Shown: positions 18,808 to 27,679, numbered from the stretch's first letter. The stretch is 48,790 nucleotides of DNA from an uncultured Nitrosospira sp. (GCA_900696515.1 CAADGK010000114.1:1-48790), one strand, 5' to 3'. The notes: generated by a model from the letters alone, not told the origin. Program-made: numbers and translations.

Positions 18808-21800
18808 TCGACATCGCCACCGCGAGTCAGTTGTTGAGTTTCGGCGCTCGCATAGGATCCGGCCCCCGCGCAGAGGAACAGCTCGAGGGCGCAGTTGCGA
18901 TCCACAATATCCTCGAGAAACACCGAGTCGCATACCTCGCTGACGAAGTCGGCATGGGGAAGACCTATGTGGCACTCGGGGTCTTAGCCTTGTTTCGCCA
19001 TTTCCAACCTGACTTCCGTGTGTTGATCATTGCCCCAAGGGGAAACATCCAGCGCAAATGGATGAAGGAGTTCGGGAACTTTGTCGCCTACAACGTCAAG
19101 TACCCTGACCTCCGTGTAAGGGCAATCGATGGGCAGCCCGCCCGACCATTGGTGGCTTGCGAAAACCTCATCGACTTTGTTCGCGAGGTCGTCATCGACT
19201 CAAAGCGAGACTTTTTCCTTCGGCTGAGCTCGTTCAGCTTAGCCCTTAGCGACGATGTAGAACGGCGAGGCTGGAAACGTGTCCGCGACGACCTGCGGCG
19301 GGAAGTTCCATGGCTACCAGAAACTGCGCTCGATCTGAGATGTAACAAGGACGTTTTCAAAGACAACATTGCGAGGGCTGTCTGCTGCGCGTTGCCGGTC
19401 TTCGACTTGGTTATCGTAGATGAGGGGCACAATCTTAAGCATGGTTTCAGGGCCGGTGTCGCGGCCAGAAATCGGGTCTTGGCCTTGGCGTTCGGACATC
19501 CATCCGAGACTGGGGCTGAGCGTCAGTTCGCCGGGTATGGACCACGCGTGAAGCGGGTGTTGTTTCTATCGGCCACGCCGCTTGAGGAGACCTACCAACA
19601 TGTCTGGAATCAATTGGACGTGTTCGGATTAAGCAAGGATTTTGGTGGGTTGCGCGAAGACACATTGACTGAAGACGACAAGAAGCAAGTGGCAGCCAAA
19701 TTTCTCGTTCGCCGTGTTACCACGATGCGTGTTGGTGGAGAGGACCTGACGAAGAACCAATACCGACGAGAATGGCGTCGTGGTGGTGTTCACCATCACG
19801 ACGACCCTATCCGCGTGGATGACGATCGCCAGCGGCTGATTGTGGCGCTCGTGCAAAAGAAAGTTGCGGAACTTCTTGGATCTGAAACATTCAACATGTC
19901 CTTCCAGATCGGGATGCTCGCCTCATTTGAGAGCTTCTTGGAAACGACACGCCTCAAGCGAGCTGATGAAGAAACAAATGGAAACTTTGACGACGCCGAT
20001 CAGACGGATGACGTGCGGGACGAGGCTCTACGCATGGCAACCCGTGAGGGCATCGACGTTCGGGATGTGAATCGATTGGCACGCCACTACAGAGATGCTT
20101 TTGGCAAGGAGATGCCACACCCGAAGATGGACGCCCTTGTCGACTCTCTCAAGAATACGTGGACCACTGGGAAGAAGGCGCTAGTCTTCGTTCGCCGGGT
20201 TAAGTCCGTTGACGAATTAAAGCGAAAGCTCGATGAAAAGTACGATGAATGGTTGATTCAAGTGCTGCGTGAGCGACTTCCCCCAAACGTGTTGGTGCGT
20301 TTTGACGCAGTAGTACAGAAGTATAAGCAGGAGAAGCGATTGGCCGAAACAGCACGGCAGGCAAGAGCCACGGCCGTCCAGGCAGCAGAGACTGTTGGCG
20401 TCGATCTCGATACCGATGATCGTGGTGGCACGGACACGTTCTTCGCTTGGTTCTTCCGTGGTGAGGGTCCAAAAGGGGTCGTCAGTGGCGCGAATATTCA
20501 ACGGCGCTTTATCCAGAAAGGGACTGCGTACTCGACGTTCTTTGAAGATAACTGCGTCATGGACCTCCTCGGGGCCAGGCCTGGTAGTGTAGCTGAGGCG
20601 TTGGGGAAGCGCCTGGAGATTGACGAACATTCGTTACGGCAGGAACTGAGCCGACGCGCCGCGAAGTACCTTGGTCGAGCCAAAAAGCTTCAGAGGGCTG
20701 ATCGATTCGAGGCTGCGCAGGCAGCGGCCATTGAGCTGTTGAAGGAACAGCAGGACCTTCTGGGCGATCGCGCGCGAACCATTTGGCACGAGCGGTTCGA
20801 GACATCCATTCGAAACGCCCCTGCTGGCGAAGCTCCGGACGTAACCGATGCGTTGGAGCAAGCTACATTCTATACCGAGCTCCGGCGGCCTGATCGTGCG
20901 GAGCTGCGGAAGGCTTTGTGGCCAGGCTCTCGTGCGGGCTCAGAGCGCGAACGCTTTCGCGAAGAGCAGCAACGGGCCCAAGTGCTGGCAACCGCGGCGC
21001 GCCTCGGACATGCGCTCATTGACTTATACGTTCTGACGATCCAACGCCTTGGTAGCATCGAGCAGCGAACACTCGAGGCCGAAGGAGCGGACGGCGATGC
21101 TGCGGATCGCCGACGTATTGATGAGTATCTCGACTTACTCGAGGTGCAGCGCGTGACGCCTCTTGGTAAACGGGCATGGGGCGCTTTCGATGAACTGACT
21201 CAAATTGCCAAGAACTTCGACCTCATTCTCGACGTTAATGCCTCCGAGGCTCGCTCCATGCGGCTCGCCGAAACAGCCCGCTACTTTGGGTCCATTCTGC
21301 GAGCGCAGCAGCCCATCGGTGGGATGTCTGGTCAGATAAATAGGACTCTGCTCCAGCAGTTCCGAATGCCCGGTTATCCTTTTATTTTGATCTCAACGGA
21401 TCTTCTGCAGGAAGGAGAGGATCTCCATACCTTCTGCTCGGCAGTACACCACTACGGCATCGCGTGGACGCCTTCGTCAATGGAGCAACGCGTCGGCAGG
21501 ATCGACCGTGTGCGCTCACAGACAGACCGGCGTCTCTCTGGCCTCGACACGGTTCCTGATGGCGAGGATTTCCTCCAAATCTACTATCCGCATCTGGAGG
21601 CCACTGTCGAGGTGCTTCAGGTGCAGCGCGTCCTGGAGCGTATGAACACTTTCCTGCGGCTGATGCACGAAGGATTGTCTGTGCCGAAAGGCGACCGTCG
21701 GCGCGTTGACGTCAGTCGCGACATAGTCGACAGCCGTCGCACTGTTGAGCCAATCCGAGGACGACTCCATACTGCGTTTCCGATCCCAAAGTGGGCCCTT

Positions 21801-22325
21801 GAGGGGCGGCATCAGTGTTTGGAGTGCGATGAAGCGAAGACGGCCGCGATATGCGAGCGTTTCAAGCAGTTGGCGCGGGCAGAGTATGGCGGGCTTGCGA
21901 TCGAGTGGGAACCGTCCTCCCGGAACGGGACACTGCTCGGGACGGTGAAACTTGCAACAGGGCGTATTCAGCCTATCGCATTGTTGCTCAAGTCTGATGG
22001 AGAGCGGGTCGTCGTCAGATGCGTGAGCCCAGTCGGTCTCGTGGAGCCGGAATCGACGGTGACCGCTCTGGAAGAAAGTGCACGGATGCGCCGAGCCAGA
22101 ATTGGCGCGATTATCGGCCGCGATGAATCCTCGTATGACCTGACCGTTGAGGAGGATGTTTTGCTTGGGGATCCCGAGCATGATGTGTCACGCGTCACGA
22201 TGCTGTTGCGGCGCGTGGCTGAGGAGGCGGACGCCCTCGAAAAGATTCATCTGCCCTCGCTTGATCAGACGCTAGATGTATTCGAGGGGGACCTCAAGCG
22301 TGAAGGAGGAGCAGGTCATGTCTGA
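18804..22325 (+). CDS. Large SNF2-like superfamily 2 helicase
   Basis: A superfamily 2 ATPase of 1173 residues in the SNF2/HepA style. Motif I is LADEVGMGKT near residues 43-53, motif II VDEGHNLKHG (a DEGH box) near 204, motif III FLSATPLEETY near 253, and the C-terminal lobe has LISTDLLQEGEDL near 867 and MEQRVGRIDRVRS near 892. Between the lobes is a roughly 400-residue charged helical insertion rich in Arg, Ala and Glu (about residues 430-780), longer than in standard SNF2 proteins. It probably translocates on duplex DNA to deliver the neighbouring PLD protein to its target. The end overlaps the next gene by 8 bp. Confidence 0.8.
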   Translation: MIDIATASQLLSFGARIGSGPRAEEQLEGAVAIHNILEKHRVAYLADEVGMGKTYVALGVLALFRHFQPDFRVLIIAPRGNIQRKWMKEFGNFVAYNVKYPDLRVRAIDGQPARPLVACENLIDFVREVVIDSKRDFFLRLSSFSLALSDDVERRGWKRVRDDLRREVPWLPETALDLRCNKDVFKDNIARAVCCALPVFDLVIVDEGHNLKHGFRAGVAARNRVLALAFGHPSETGAERQFAGYGPRVKRVLFLSATPLEETYQHVWNQLDVFGLSKDFGGLREDTLTEDDKKQVAAKFLVRRVTTMRVGGEDLTKNQYRREWRRGGVHHHDDPIRVDDDRQRLIVALVQKKVAELLGSETFNMSFQIGMLASFESFLETTRLKRADEETNGNFDDADQTDDVRDEALRMATREGIDVRDVNRLARHYRDAFGKEMPHPKMDALVDSLKNTWTTGKKALVFVRRVKSVDELKRKLDEKYDEWLIQVLRERLPPNVLVRFDAVVQKYKQEKRLAETARQARATAVQAAETVGVDLDTDDRGGTDTFFAWFFRGEGPKGVVSGANIQRRFIQKGTAYSTFFEDNCVMDLLGARPGSVAEALGKRLEIDEHSLRQELSRRAAKYLGRAKKLQRADRFEAAQAAAIELLKEQQDLLGDRARTIWHERFETSIRNAPAGEAPDVTDALEQATFYTELRRPDRAELRKALWPGSRAGSERERFREEQQRAQVLATAARLGHALIDLYVLTIQRLGSIEQRTLEAEGADGDAADRRRIDEYLDLLEVQRVTPLGKRAWGAFDELTQIAKNFDLILDVNASEARSMRLAETARYFGSILRAQQPIGGMSGQINRTLLQQFRMPGYPFILISTDLLQEGEDLHTFCSAVHHYGIAWTPSSMEQRVGRIDRVRSQTDRRLSGLDTVPDGEDFLQIYYPHLEATVEVLQVQRVLERMNTFLRLMHEGLSVPKGDRRRVDVSRDIVDSRRTVEPIRGRLHTAFPIPKWALEGRHQCLECDEAKTAAICERFKQLARAEYGGLAIEWEPSSRNGTLLGTVKLATGRIQPIALLLKSDGERVVVRCVSPVGLVEPESTVTALEESARMRRARIGAIIGRDESSYDLTVEEDVLLGDPEHDVSRVTMLLRRVAEEADALEKIHLPSLDQTLDVFEGDLKREGGAGHV

Positions 22326-22692
22326 TTGGAGACAATTCTGCCGAGGCGCCGAGGGAGTGGTCATCGTCGGCGACGGCGTCGACGTGTTCCCATCAGAGGG
22401 GCGGCAACACCACATTGTCATTCGTGAAACAGCAGACACGTATGAGTTAAATGGAGTTGTGGCTCGCGCATCTGTATTGAGCACTATGCCGGATGTACCT
22501 CTCAGATCATGGCGACGTAATCGGGCGATGCAGCTAGTCGGATTCAGAGTCGATCAAAAGGGCCGTCTAGTGGGCGAAGCGTGGGTGCCGAAGGCTGGTT
22601 TGCGGCGCGACGAGTTCCTGATCTACGTTAGACGGGTCGCAGCCGAGTGCGACCTATTCGAGTACTACCTGACGGGGAAGGACCGAGAGTAG
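22318..22692 (+). CDS. Small unrecognised protein closing the PLD-helicase operon
   Basis: 124 residues starting at an ATG with a strong GGAGGAG ribosome site 8 bp upstream, inside the end of the helicase gene. The protein begins MSDWRQFCRGAEGVVIVGD and ends DLFEYYLTGKDRE. It looks like a compact alpha/beta fold with no membrane segment or catalytic motif. The phrase HHIVIRE resembles DHIVISPE in the broken first gene, which may be chance. Overlap with the helicase and the strong ribosome site argue that it is an obligatory system component. The 263 bp after it, up to the IS3 element, hold no supported gene. Confidence 0.65.
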   Translation: MSDWRQFCRGAEGVVIVGDGVDVFPSEGRQHHIVIRETADTYELNGVVARASVLSTMPDVPLRSWRRNRAMQLVGFRVDQKGRLVGEAWVPKAGLRRDEFLIYVRRVAAECDLFEYYLTGKDRE

Positions 22693-22940
22693 GGGGCAAC
22701 TAGGTAAAGAACCATGGGCACGCGCTCCGTTTCCATTCTCCCTCCAGAGCCGAGATGTTTTCCTATACTGGGCACACAACATGTCTTGAGCCCTTCGATC
22801 ATTACAACGGAAAATCTGTCAGGATAAAAAGTGGCATAGAGTGCAACTTGTACCGTCCCGAGTCTTTGCGGTCGACTGGTCGGGTGATAAGTGGAACGTT
22901 CGGCGCAAGCTTCAACCTTCCGTCGTCTTCGGAAGAGACA

Positions 22941-23756
22941 TCAGGACGTCTGTAGTGCTCCCCTGAAATCAAGCCACCTGGATTGCTTGTTGCGCCCGGT
23001 ATTGGACCGGACTTCGATACCCCAACGCCTGATGCGGCGCGCGTCGGCGAACGACTGGAAGGCGTGTTGCCAGACGCACTCTTCTTTCAGACTTCGAAAG
23101 AATCGTTCGATCATCCCATTCTGCTCCGGCGTATAGGGCGTGATGAACTCTTGCTGCAGGCGATCATCCCGACAGGCTTGCCGAAACCGCCGACTCTGGA
23201 AGATCAGACCATTGTCACTCCGCAGCACAGGCGCGCCTACGGGACGCAGCGTCCCGAACCGCGCGAGACAGGCCGCTTCGACCGCTCGTTCGGCCTCCTT
23301 CGCCCGACTCCGCAACGCGAACTCGTAGCCGATCACTTCCCGATCATGACAGTCGATCACCGCCGCCAGATGCGCCCAGCCGTCTAGGCCGCAGGGAATA
23401 TGCGTCACGTCCATGGCCCACCGCTCATTGCTCCGGCTGGCCTGACTTACCCAGCCTCGAACGCGGGGGCGTGGTGTGGCGACACGGTGATGCACGAACC
23501 AGCCCTTCTGCTTCAGCACCCGATAGACCGCCTTCCGATTGACGACGAACCCATCCCGGAAGCGCAACAGCACCCACAATCGCCGATACCCAAATGTGGG
23601 GTGCTGCTGAATCCGTTCGCGCAACTGCTCTGTCCACGGCGGGTCAGCCGCCCTCCGGCGCCCCTCCGTCACGTCAGTCCGATGAAGGGCGGCGCGGCTC
23701 ACCCCACGCACCTGACAGCTCCGCCGCTCCGAGACACCCGGCAGCGTGACTCTCAC
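22941..23756 (-). pseudogene. IS3-family transposase OrfB with C-terminal deletion frameshift
   Basis: The DDE integrase domain is present: DVTHIPCGLDGW, RSDNGLIFQS and a final TPEQNGMIERFFRSLKEE give the D, D and E positions. After FQSFADARR the frame changes. The open frame reads IRRWGIEVRSNTGRNKQ and runs through the inverted repeat into flanking DNA before stopping. The correct family C-terminus, HQALGYRSPVQYRAQQAIQV followed by A and a stop at 22969-22971, is intact in another frame. About a dozen codons usually present between these parts are missing, so a small deletion near 23035 explains both losses. The gene overlaps orfA by 4 bp (ATGA). The product is probably inactive. Confidence 0.75.
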
Positions 23757-24143
23757 GCGTCGGATGTCTTCCGGTCTAAAGGGTACGGTTTCAAGGCCTC
23801 CCGCAAGAAAGCGTTGTCGAGGACGAGATCGCCGATCTTCTGTTTCAACTTCTTGATCTGTTCGTCCTTCACGGCTTCTTCATCCCGAGGACGACTCCGG
23901 AGCGCATTCTCGGCCCCCAGCAGAAACTTCTCTCGCCAGCCCTCCACCTCGGCCACGGTCAGACCATGCTGACGGGCGGCTTCAGCCACGGAGGTCTCGC
24001 CTTTCAAGATGCTGATGACGAGCGTCCCCCGTCGTTTGGCCGTCCACCGCTCAATCGGTTCAATTGCGTCTGCTCCCATCTTGCCACCTCCTCGGTCCGC
24101 TCAGGACCATGTCGTAGGGGTGGTCTCAATTTCAAGGGGAGCA
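22956..24143 (-). mobile_element. IS3-family insertion sequence, damaged copy
   Basis: A 1188-bp element bounded by related inverted ends: TGCTCCCCTGAAATC at 22956-22970 and, reading inward from 24143 on the other strand, TGCTCCCCTTGAAATT, both continuing to a CCACC motif. It carries the two overlapping transposase frames of the IS3 family on the minus strand. I cannot see a target duplication: the left flank ends CTGTAG and the right flank begins TATATG. The right end lies only 3 bp from an IS1111-type element. Confidence 0.85.
23753..24079 (-). CDS. IS3-family transposase OrfA
   Basis: 108 residues with a helix-turn-helix of the IS3 OrfA type (SVAEAARQHGLTVAEVEGW) followed by a leucine-zipper-like helix (KDEQIKKLKQKIGDLVLD) used for oligomerisation. 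It binds the element ends and, through frameshifting or coupling with OrfB, makes active transposase. The ATGA overlap with OrfB is typical. The frame itself looks intact, unlike its partner. Confidence 0.85.
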   Translation of the reverse strand: MGADAIEPIERWTAKRRGTLVISILKGETSVAEAARQHGLTVAEVEGWREKFLLGAENALRSRPRDEEAVKDEQIKKLKQKIGDLVLDNAFLREALKPYPLDRKTSDA

Positions 24144-24161
24144 TATATGGACCCATCCCTC

Positions 24162-24399
24162 CTGCCAAGGGCTTCCCACCTGATGACTATGAAGGACGGA
24201 CTGCAGGCATATATTCGGCCTTCGGGTGAACTGATCGGTCAGTTCGGGCCGTGATGGAATGTGCGCTCTTTCGCCTTATCAGGATATCGGCCTTCCATGG
24301 CCTGCTCCCCTTCCAGGGTTTGAAAGAGCTGGTCCGACCCATCTCGCCATCAACCGGTCTTACCTTGTGCAGTGACAAGTCGCATCGCACTCTGCTTCG
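24162..24399 (-). ncRNA. Candidate bridge RNA region of the IS1111-type element
   Basis: IS110-family transposases are guided by a bridge RNA encoded in the non-coding end of the element, on the 3' side in the IS1111 branch. This interval is the only one large enough. It contains a strong hairpin at 24216-24251: GAACTGA and TCAGTTC around TCGG, flanked by CGGCC and GGCCG. A further GGCC-TTCCAT-GGCC dyad lies near 24290-24303. I cannot fix the RNA ends or the target- and donor-binding loops by eye. Confidence 0.45.
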
Positions 24400-25416
24400 T
24401 TAGGCCGCTCGTCGATAGCTGGTGCCTTGAGCCAAGAGCGCCCAGATGATTCGTGCGTTCTTATTGGCCACCGCCACGCAAGCCCGGTTGGTGCCTCGCT
24501 GATGGCGTTTGTCGGTAATCCATCGACTGCGGGCGTCCGACTTTGTCGCCGCCCGTGCCACGACAGCCCGAGCCCCGTGAATGAGAAGCGTGCGCACATA
24601 GCGATCGCCTCGCTTACTAATGCCCAACAACCGGGACTTGCCGCCACTGGAGTGCTGCCGCGGCACGAGGCCGAGCCAGGCCGCGAGATGGCGCCCATTC
24701 TTAAAGACGCGGGGATCGGCCACCGCGGCGATAATCGCCGTCGCCGTGAGTGGCCCGATGCCTTCAATCGCTATCAGGCGTCGGCAGCGCTCATCGCAGA
24801 CACAGTGACGTGTGAGCTCTTGGTCGACCGCGGTGATCCGGGCATCCAGCCCCCGTAGCTCTTCGTGCAGTGACGTAAACGTCATCCGAGCAAGAGGCGT
24901 GAGGTCATTAGTCAGATCCTCGATGAGTCGGGGGAGGGCACGCCGTAAGGGACTCACCTGCTTTGGCACGACCACTCCATATTCCGCCAACAGCCCACGA
25001 ATCTGGTTGGCCAGCGCCGTGCGTGCCCCGATCAGGCGTCGTCGCACTCGATGCACATTTTGCAGGTCTTGCTGGGCGACGGTTTTCGGAGGCACGAAAC
25101 GCATGGTCGGGCGGAGGACGGCTTCACAAATGGCCTCGGCGTCATTGAAGTCATTCTTGTTACTCTTCACGTAGGGTTTGACGAACTGGGGGCTGATCAG
25201 GCGTACATCATACCCCAATGCCTGCAACGTGCGGCTCCAATGATTCGCCTCACTACAGACCTCCAGCCCGACGCGGCAGCTGGGGAGATTGGCCATGAAT
25301 GTGACCAACGCGGCCCGCGAGAACCGCTTCTGGAACATGGGTCGCCCAGCGGCATCCCGCCCATGCACGTGAAAGACGTTCTTTGCGATGTCGATCCCTA
25401 GCGTCGTCATGCTCAT
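24400..25416 (-). CDS. IS110-family (IS1111 type) DEDD transposase
   Basis: 338 residues. The N-terminal RuvC-like DEDD domain starts MSMTTLGIDIAKNVFHVHG with the catalytic Asp in GIDIAKN, and continues with VGLEVCSEANHW and SNKNDFNDAEAI. The C-terminal transposase_20 domain has IEGIGPLTATAIIA and LAAWLGLVPRQHSSGGK, which includes the conserved serine region used for strand joining. Full length and apparently intact, so the element may still be mobile. Confidence 0.92.
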   Translation of the reverse strand: MSMTTLGIDIAKNVFHVHGRDAAGRPMFQKRFSRAALVTFMANLPSCRVGLEVCSEANHWSRTLQALGYDVRLISPQFVKPYVKSNKNDFNDAEAICEAVLRPTMRFVPPKTVAQQDLQNVHRVRRRLIGARTALANQIRGLLAEYGVVVPKQVSPLRRALPRLIEDLTNDLTPLARMTFTSLHEELRGLDARITAVDQELTRHCVCDERCRRLIAIEGIGPLTATAIIAAVADPRVFKNGRHLAAWLGLVPRQHSSGGKSRLLGISKRGDRYVRTLLIHGARAVVARAATKSDARSRWITDKRHQRGTNRACVAVANKNARIIWALLAQGTSYRRAA

Positions 25417-25497
25417 GGCTCCCTCCTCAGTGAAGTGGTGGACTCATGTGACCACCACCATGCCAAAGTTAGAGGGATGGGTCCATTCCATTAGGAT

Positions 25498-25523
25498 ACT
25501 GTCTCCTTGACGGGGGAGCTTAC
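25498..25523. repeat. IS-end-like 26-mer, inverted copy of 43404-43429
   Basis: The complement of this stretch reads GTAAGCTCCCCCGTCAAGGA then GACAGT and matches 24 of 26 bases with 43404-43429, in opposite orientation. Here it precedes an IS3-type orfA start by about 120 bp, as a left end would. It may be the terminus of a decayed IS3-family element. Confidence 0.5.
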
Positions 25524-25641
25524 GCAACCCCTCCTGATGCCTACGGCTGGAGCCCGAGAGGTCGGTCTCCTCAAAAATCGATTTTGAGATAGGTTCTAGA
25601 AAAATCGGCTAGCCTGTGGCCCTCCAACCCAGGAGGGTAGT

Positions 25642-25743
25642 CATGAAGAAGAGCAAGTTCTCCGAGGCGCAGATCGCGACGGCCTTGCGCCAAATCGATG
25701 CCGGGTCACCCGTGCTCGGTCTATCGCGCCCCAGAGAACGATA
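25642..25743 (+). pseudogene. Truncated IS3-family OrfA start
   Basis: The frame reads MKKSKFSEAQIATALRQIDA then GSPVLGLSRPRER and stops. The first 25 or so residues are the standard N-terminus of IS3/IS407-type OrfA (helix 1 of its helix-turn-helix), preceded by AGGAGGGTAG as ribosome site. The match ends abruptly, so the rest of the element was deleted. No further coding is seen up to the convergent ACT-TIR gene. Confidence 0.6.
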
Positions 25744-25878
25744 AAAGACATCTTTGAGGAGGCGGGAGCAAGATACAAGGTCAAAGCCTGGGAAGTCCAA
25801 CTCTCAACAAGACATTTCAACCAATGGGATTTGTCGGTTCTGGGACACCGTTGAAGGCAAGATGGGATAGATTAAGGC

Positions 25879-27354
25879 CTATACAGTCCAATCTGCCTTT
25901 AAATCTTTTATCCAGCGAGAAATGAGATAGTTAATTGACTTCGGATTATCGGATGAAACGCTCCGATCAAATTCGCTAACACCAACGCCAGCCCAATTCG
26001 AAAATGCCTCATGCACTTTCTTGCACTCAGGTATGTTCTCTAAAAGAAGTAGGACGCTCTTTCCCTGTCCAACAAGAAAGCCTAGTTCATAAGTTAAATT
26101 GAGATTCAGTGGAGCTTTCTCGTCCGCTTCTTTCACGACTAGCACGATTCCGGCGTTGGACATCCACATCTTTGAGGACACTTCCTCGTATATGGTGACT
26201 GGCGCGCGACCACTTTTGACTACGCCTTCCAATGCAAAGCATTGGTTTTCCAAGAGTGACTTGCGAACTTCGTCGGCAATTCGTTCAGCCTCGTTATTAC
26301 TTTCGGAGAAACGTCTCGAAATGAAGATTGGGATCTGTTTCTGTTCGATTTGCGGCTTGAAGTGCTCTTTTAACTTATCTATGGCCCAGGTCAGGTTTTC
26401 TGGAAGCCTGGCGACCACCTCTTCTGGATGGCGCGAATATATCCTTTTTGCAGCGTCTACGCCCCTGTTAAATCTAGCCTGAGCACGAAATCTCGCAGGA
26501 ATCTCCCCGACATGTTTTCTTATCATCTCTTGCGTCGCTTTGATTTCACCTTCTGTTAATTCCTTAACTGGTTCACAGACTGCTACCAGCTCTGCATCTG
26601 ATCCTCGACCGCCGCTCCTGCGCAACAAGGCAGACAGAATATTCACATTGCATTCCTCGAGAGCTTTGGTCACTGCTGCCACAGCCCCAGGTTCATCGCC
26701 ATGCTTAATATGAACTGCTATTGCTCCATGACGAGGGAAGACATACCGAAGCACACGAGTCTCTGTGTCAGCTGAAACTACAACACGGGTGAGGTCGACC
26801 TTATGAATTGTTGATGCATATTTCTTTTCTATGGCTTCTTTCCATTTTACCTTTTTGAGCCATCCGTGATGTACCTGGGCCGTCCGTTGCCATGTAATCT
26901 GGGGAAGAGACAGGTCACGTGGTTCTCCTACGATGAAATCTAGACTGTTTAGCTCTTGTCGTAATCTTGAGATTTCTGCCTCAACATTTTGTTCTTTAGA
27001 AACTGGCTCGCAAATGAGGTTTACATGATGTAAGCCGTTTGTTTCGACCGTAACCGTTTCTGCGAGAGCGATATTTAGAGGCGACACTTTTTCAAAAACA
27101 GTGGCTATGAGACCTGGCCGGTCTTCTTTCTTACACTCCAGGCCAAACATGCGTTCCCATGAATTAGGGTTAAGTACAGTAACTATGAGATCTCCGACCT
27201 GCCGAGCATCTTTCTTGCTGGTGTCGATGTCGGTTAGCGCCACAAAAACTTGTGTATCATCGCTAAGTCCAAGAGGCGCTCTGTGCCACCAAGGAAGTGG
27301 CAGATCCGGATCTGTGGTCCCGGGGATACAGATCAAGTCGCCAAGAACTTGCAT
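25879..27354 (-). CDS. ACT-like regulatory domains fused to a TIR-like effector domain
   Basis: 491 residues, read on the minus strand, with GAGGTG 5 bp before the ATG. Two stretches look like ACT small-molecule-binding domains: one around residues 70-145 (KKEDRPGLIATVFEKV, then a beta strand with HHVNLICEP) and one around 205-285 (GDEPGAVAAVTKALEECNVN). After a helical linker, residues 340-491 read as a TIR-like or related nucleotide-processing fold: IPIFISRRFSE at the first strand, SNAGIVLVVKE in the middle, and LTYELGFLVGQGKSVLLLL, where Glu423 sits at the usual catalytic glutamate position. This suggests a self-contained sensor-effector that reads a metabolite, perhaps an amino acid, and then consumes NAD or a nucleotide. 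ACT assignment is moderate and TIR-like assignment fair. It stands alone and opposite to the downstream array. Confidence 0.65.
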   Translation of the reverse strand: MQVLGDLICIPGTTDPDLPLPWWHRAPLGLSDDTQVFVALTDIDTSKKDARQVGDLIVTVLNPNSWERMFGLECKKEDRPGLIATVFEKVSPLNIALAETVTVETNGLHHVNLICEPVSKEQNVEAEISRLRQELNSLDFIVGEPRDLSLPQITWQRTAQVHHGWLKKVKWKEAIEKKYASTIHKVDLTRVVVSADTETRVLRYVFPRHGAIAVHIKHGDEPGAVAAVTKALEECNVNILSALLRRSGGRGSDAELVAVCEPVKELTEGEIKATQEMIRKHVGEIPARFRAQARFNRGVDAAKRIYSRHPEEVVARLPENLTWAIDKLKEHFKPQIEQKQIPIFISRRFSESNNEAERIADEVRKSLLENQCFALEGVVKSGRAPVTIYEEVSSKMWMSNAGIVLVVKEADEKAPLNLNLTYELGFLVGQGKSVLLLLENIPECKKVHEAFSNWAGVGVSEFDRSVSSDNPKSINYLISRWIKDLKADWTV

Positions 27355-27679
27355 TTGTCACCTCGCATGTATGTGTCTTGCCAAACCTTCGCCTCGACCA
27401 ATGACTTGTGAAGCTGGAATGCGTTCCTTCTGCAATAGAACGTCATGATAAGAGAGAGCGGAGCGGCATTGCACAATCAGATCTGCACTGATATCGCAGT
27501 AGATTCATGGTGCACGTATTTTAATGGTATGGACACCACGTTGCCTGTCCTCACGACCGAAAGCATCGGTAAGATCCTGTTTTCCCCGGGATGCACCTTC
27601 CCAAACTACCAATGCGAGAAACGATCTTCTGAGGCTGTGGCAATTGCTTGAGCATCATCAACCTCATCGGTTGCGTCTA
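27355..27679. other. Intergenic stretch without a supported gene
   Basis: It should contain the promoter of the minus-strand ACT-TIR gene. I see no credible coding frame and no strong promoter pair. It ends where readable IS5-type sequence begins. Confidence 0.4.

Larger units (their letters stand above)
24147..25486 (-). mobile_element. IS1111-type IS110-family element
   Basis: A 15-bp perfect inverted repeat, ATGGACCCATCCCTC at 24147-24161 and its complement at 25472-25486, encloses one DEDD transposase gene. Subterminal inverted repeats mark the IS1111 branch of IS110; other IS110 members lack them. The true ends should lie a few bases outside the repeats. About 240 bp of non-coding DNA sits downstream of the transposase and only about 55 bp upstream, as expected if the bridge RNA lies at the 3' side. 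Confidence 0.85.

Noticed and set aside
15451-22692. DISARM
   Set aside because: PLD and helicase parts are shared, but there is no DUF1998 (DrmB) protein, no DrmA-type helicase and no methyltransferase.
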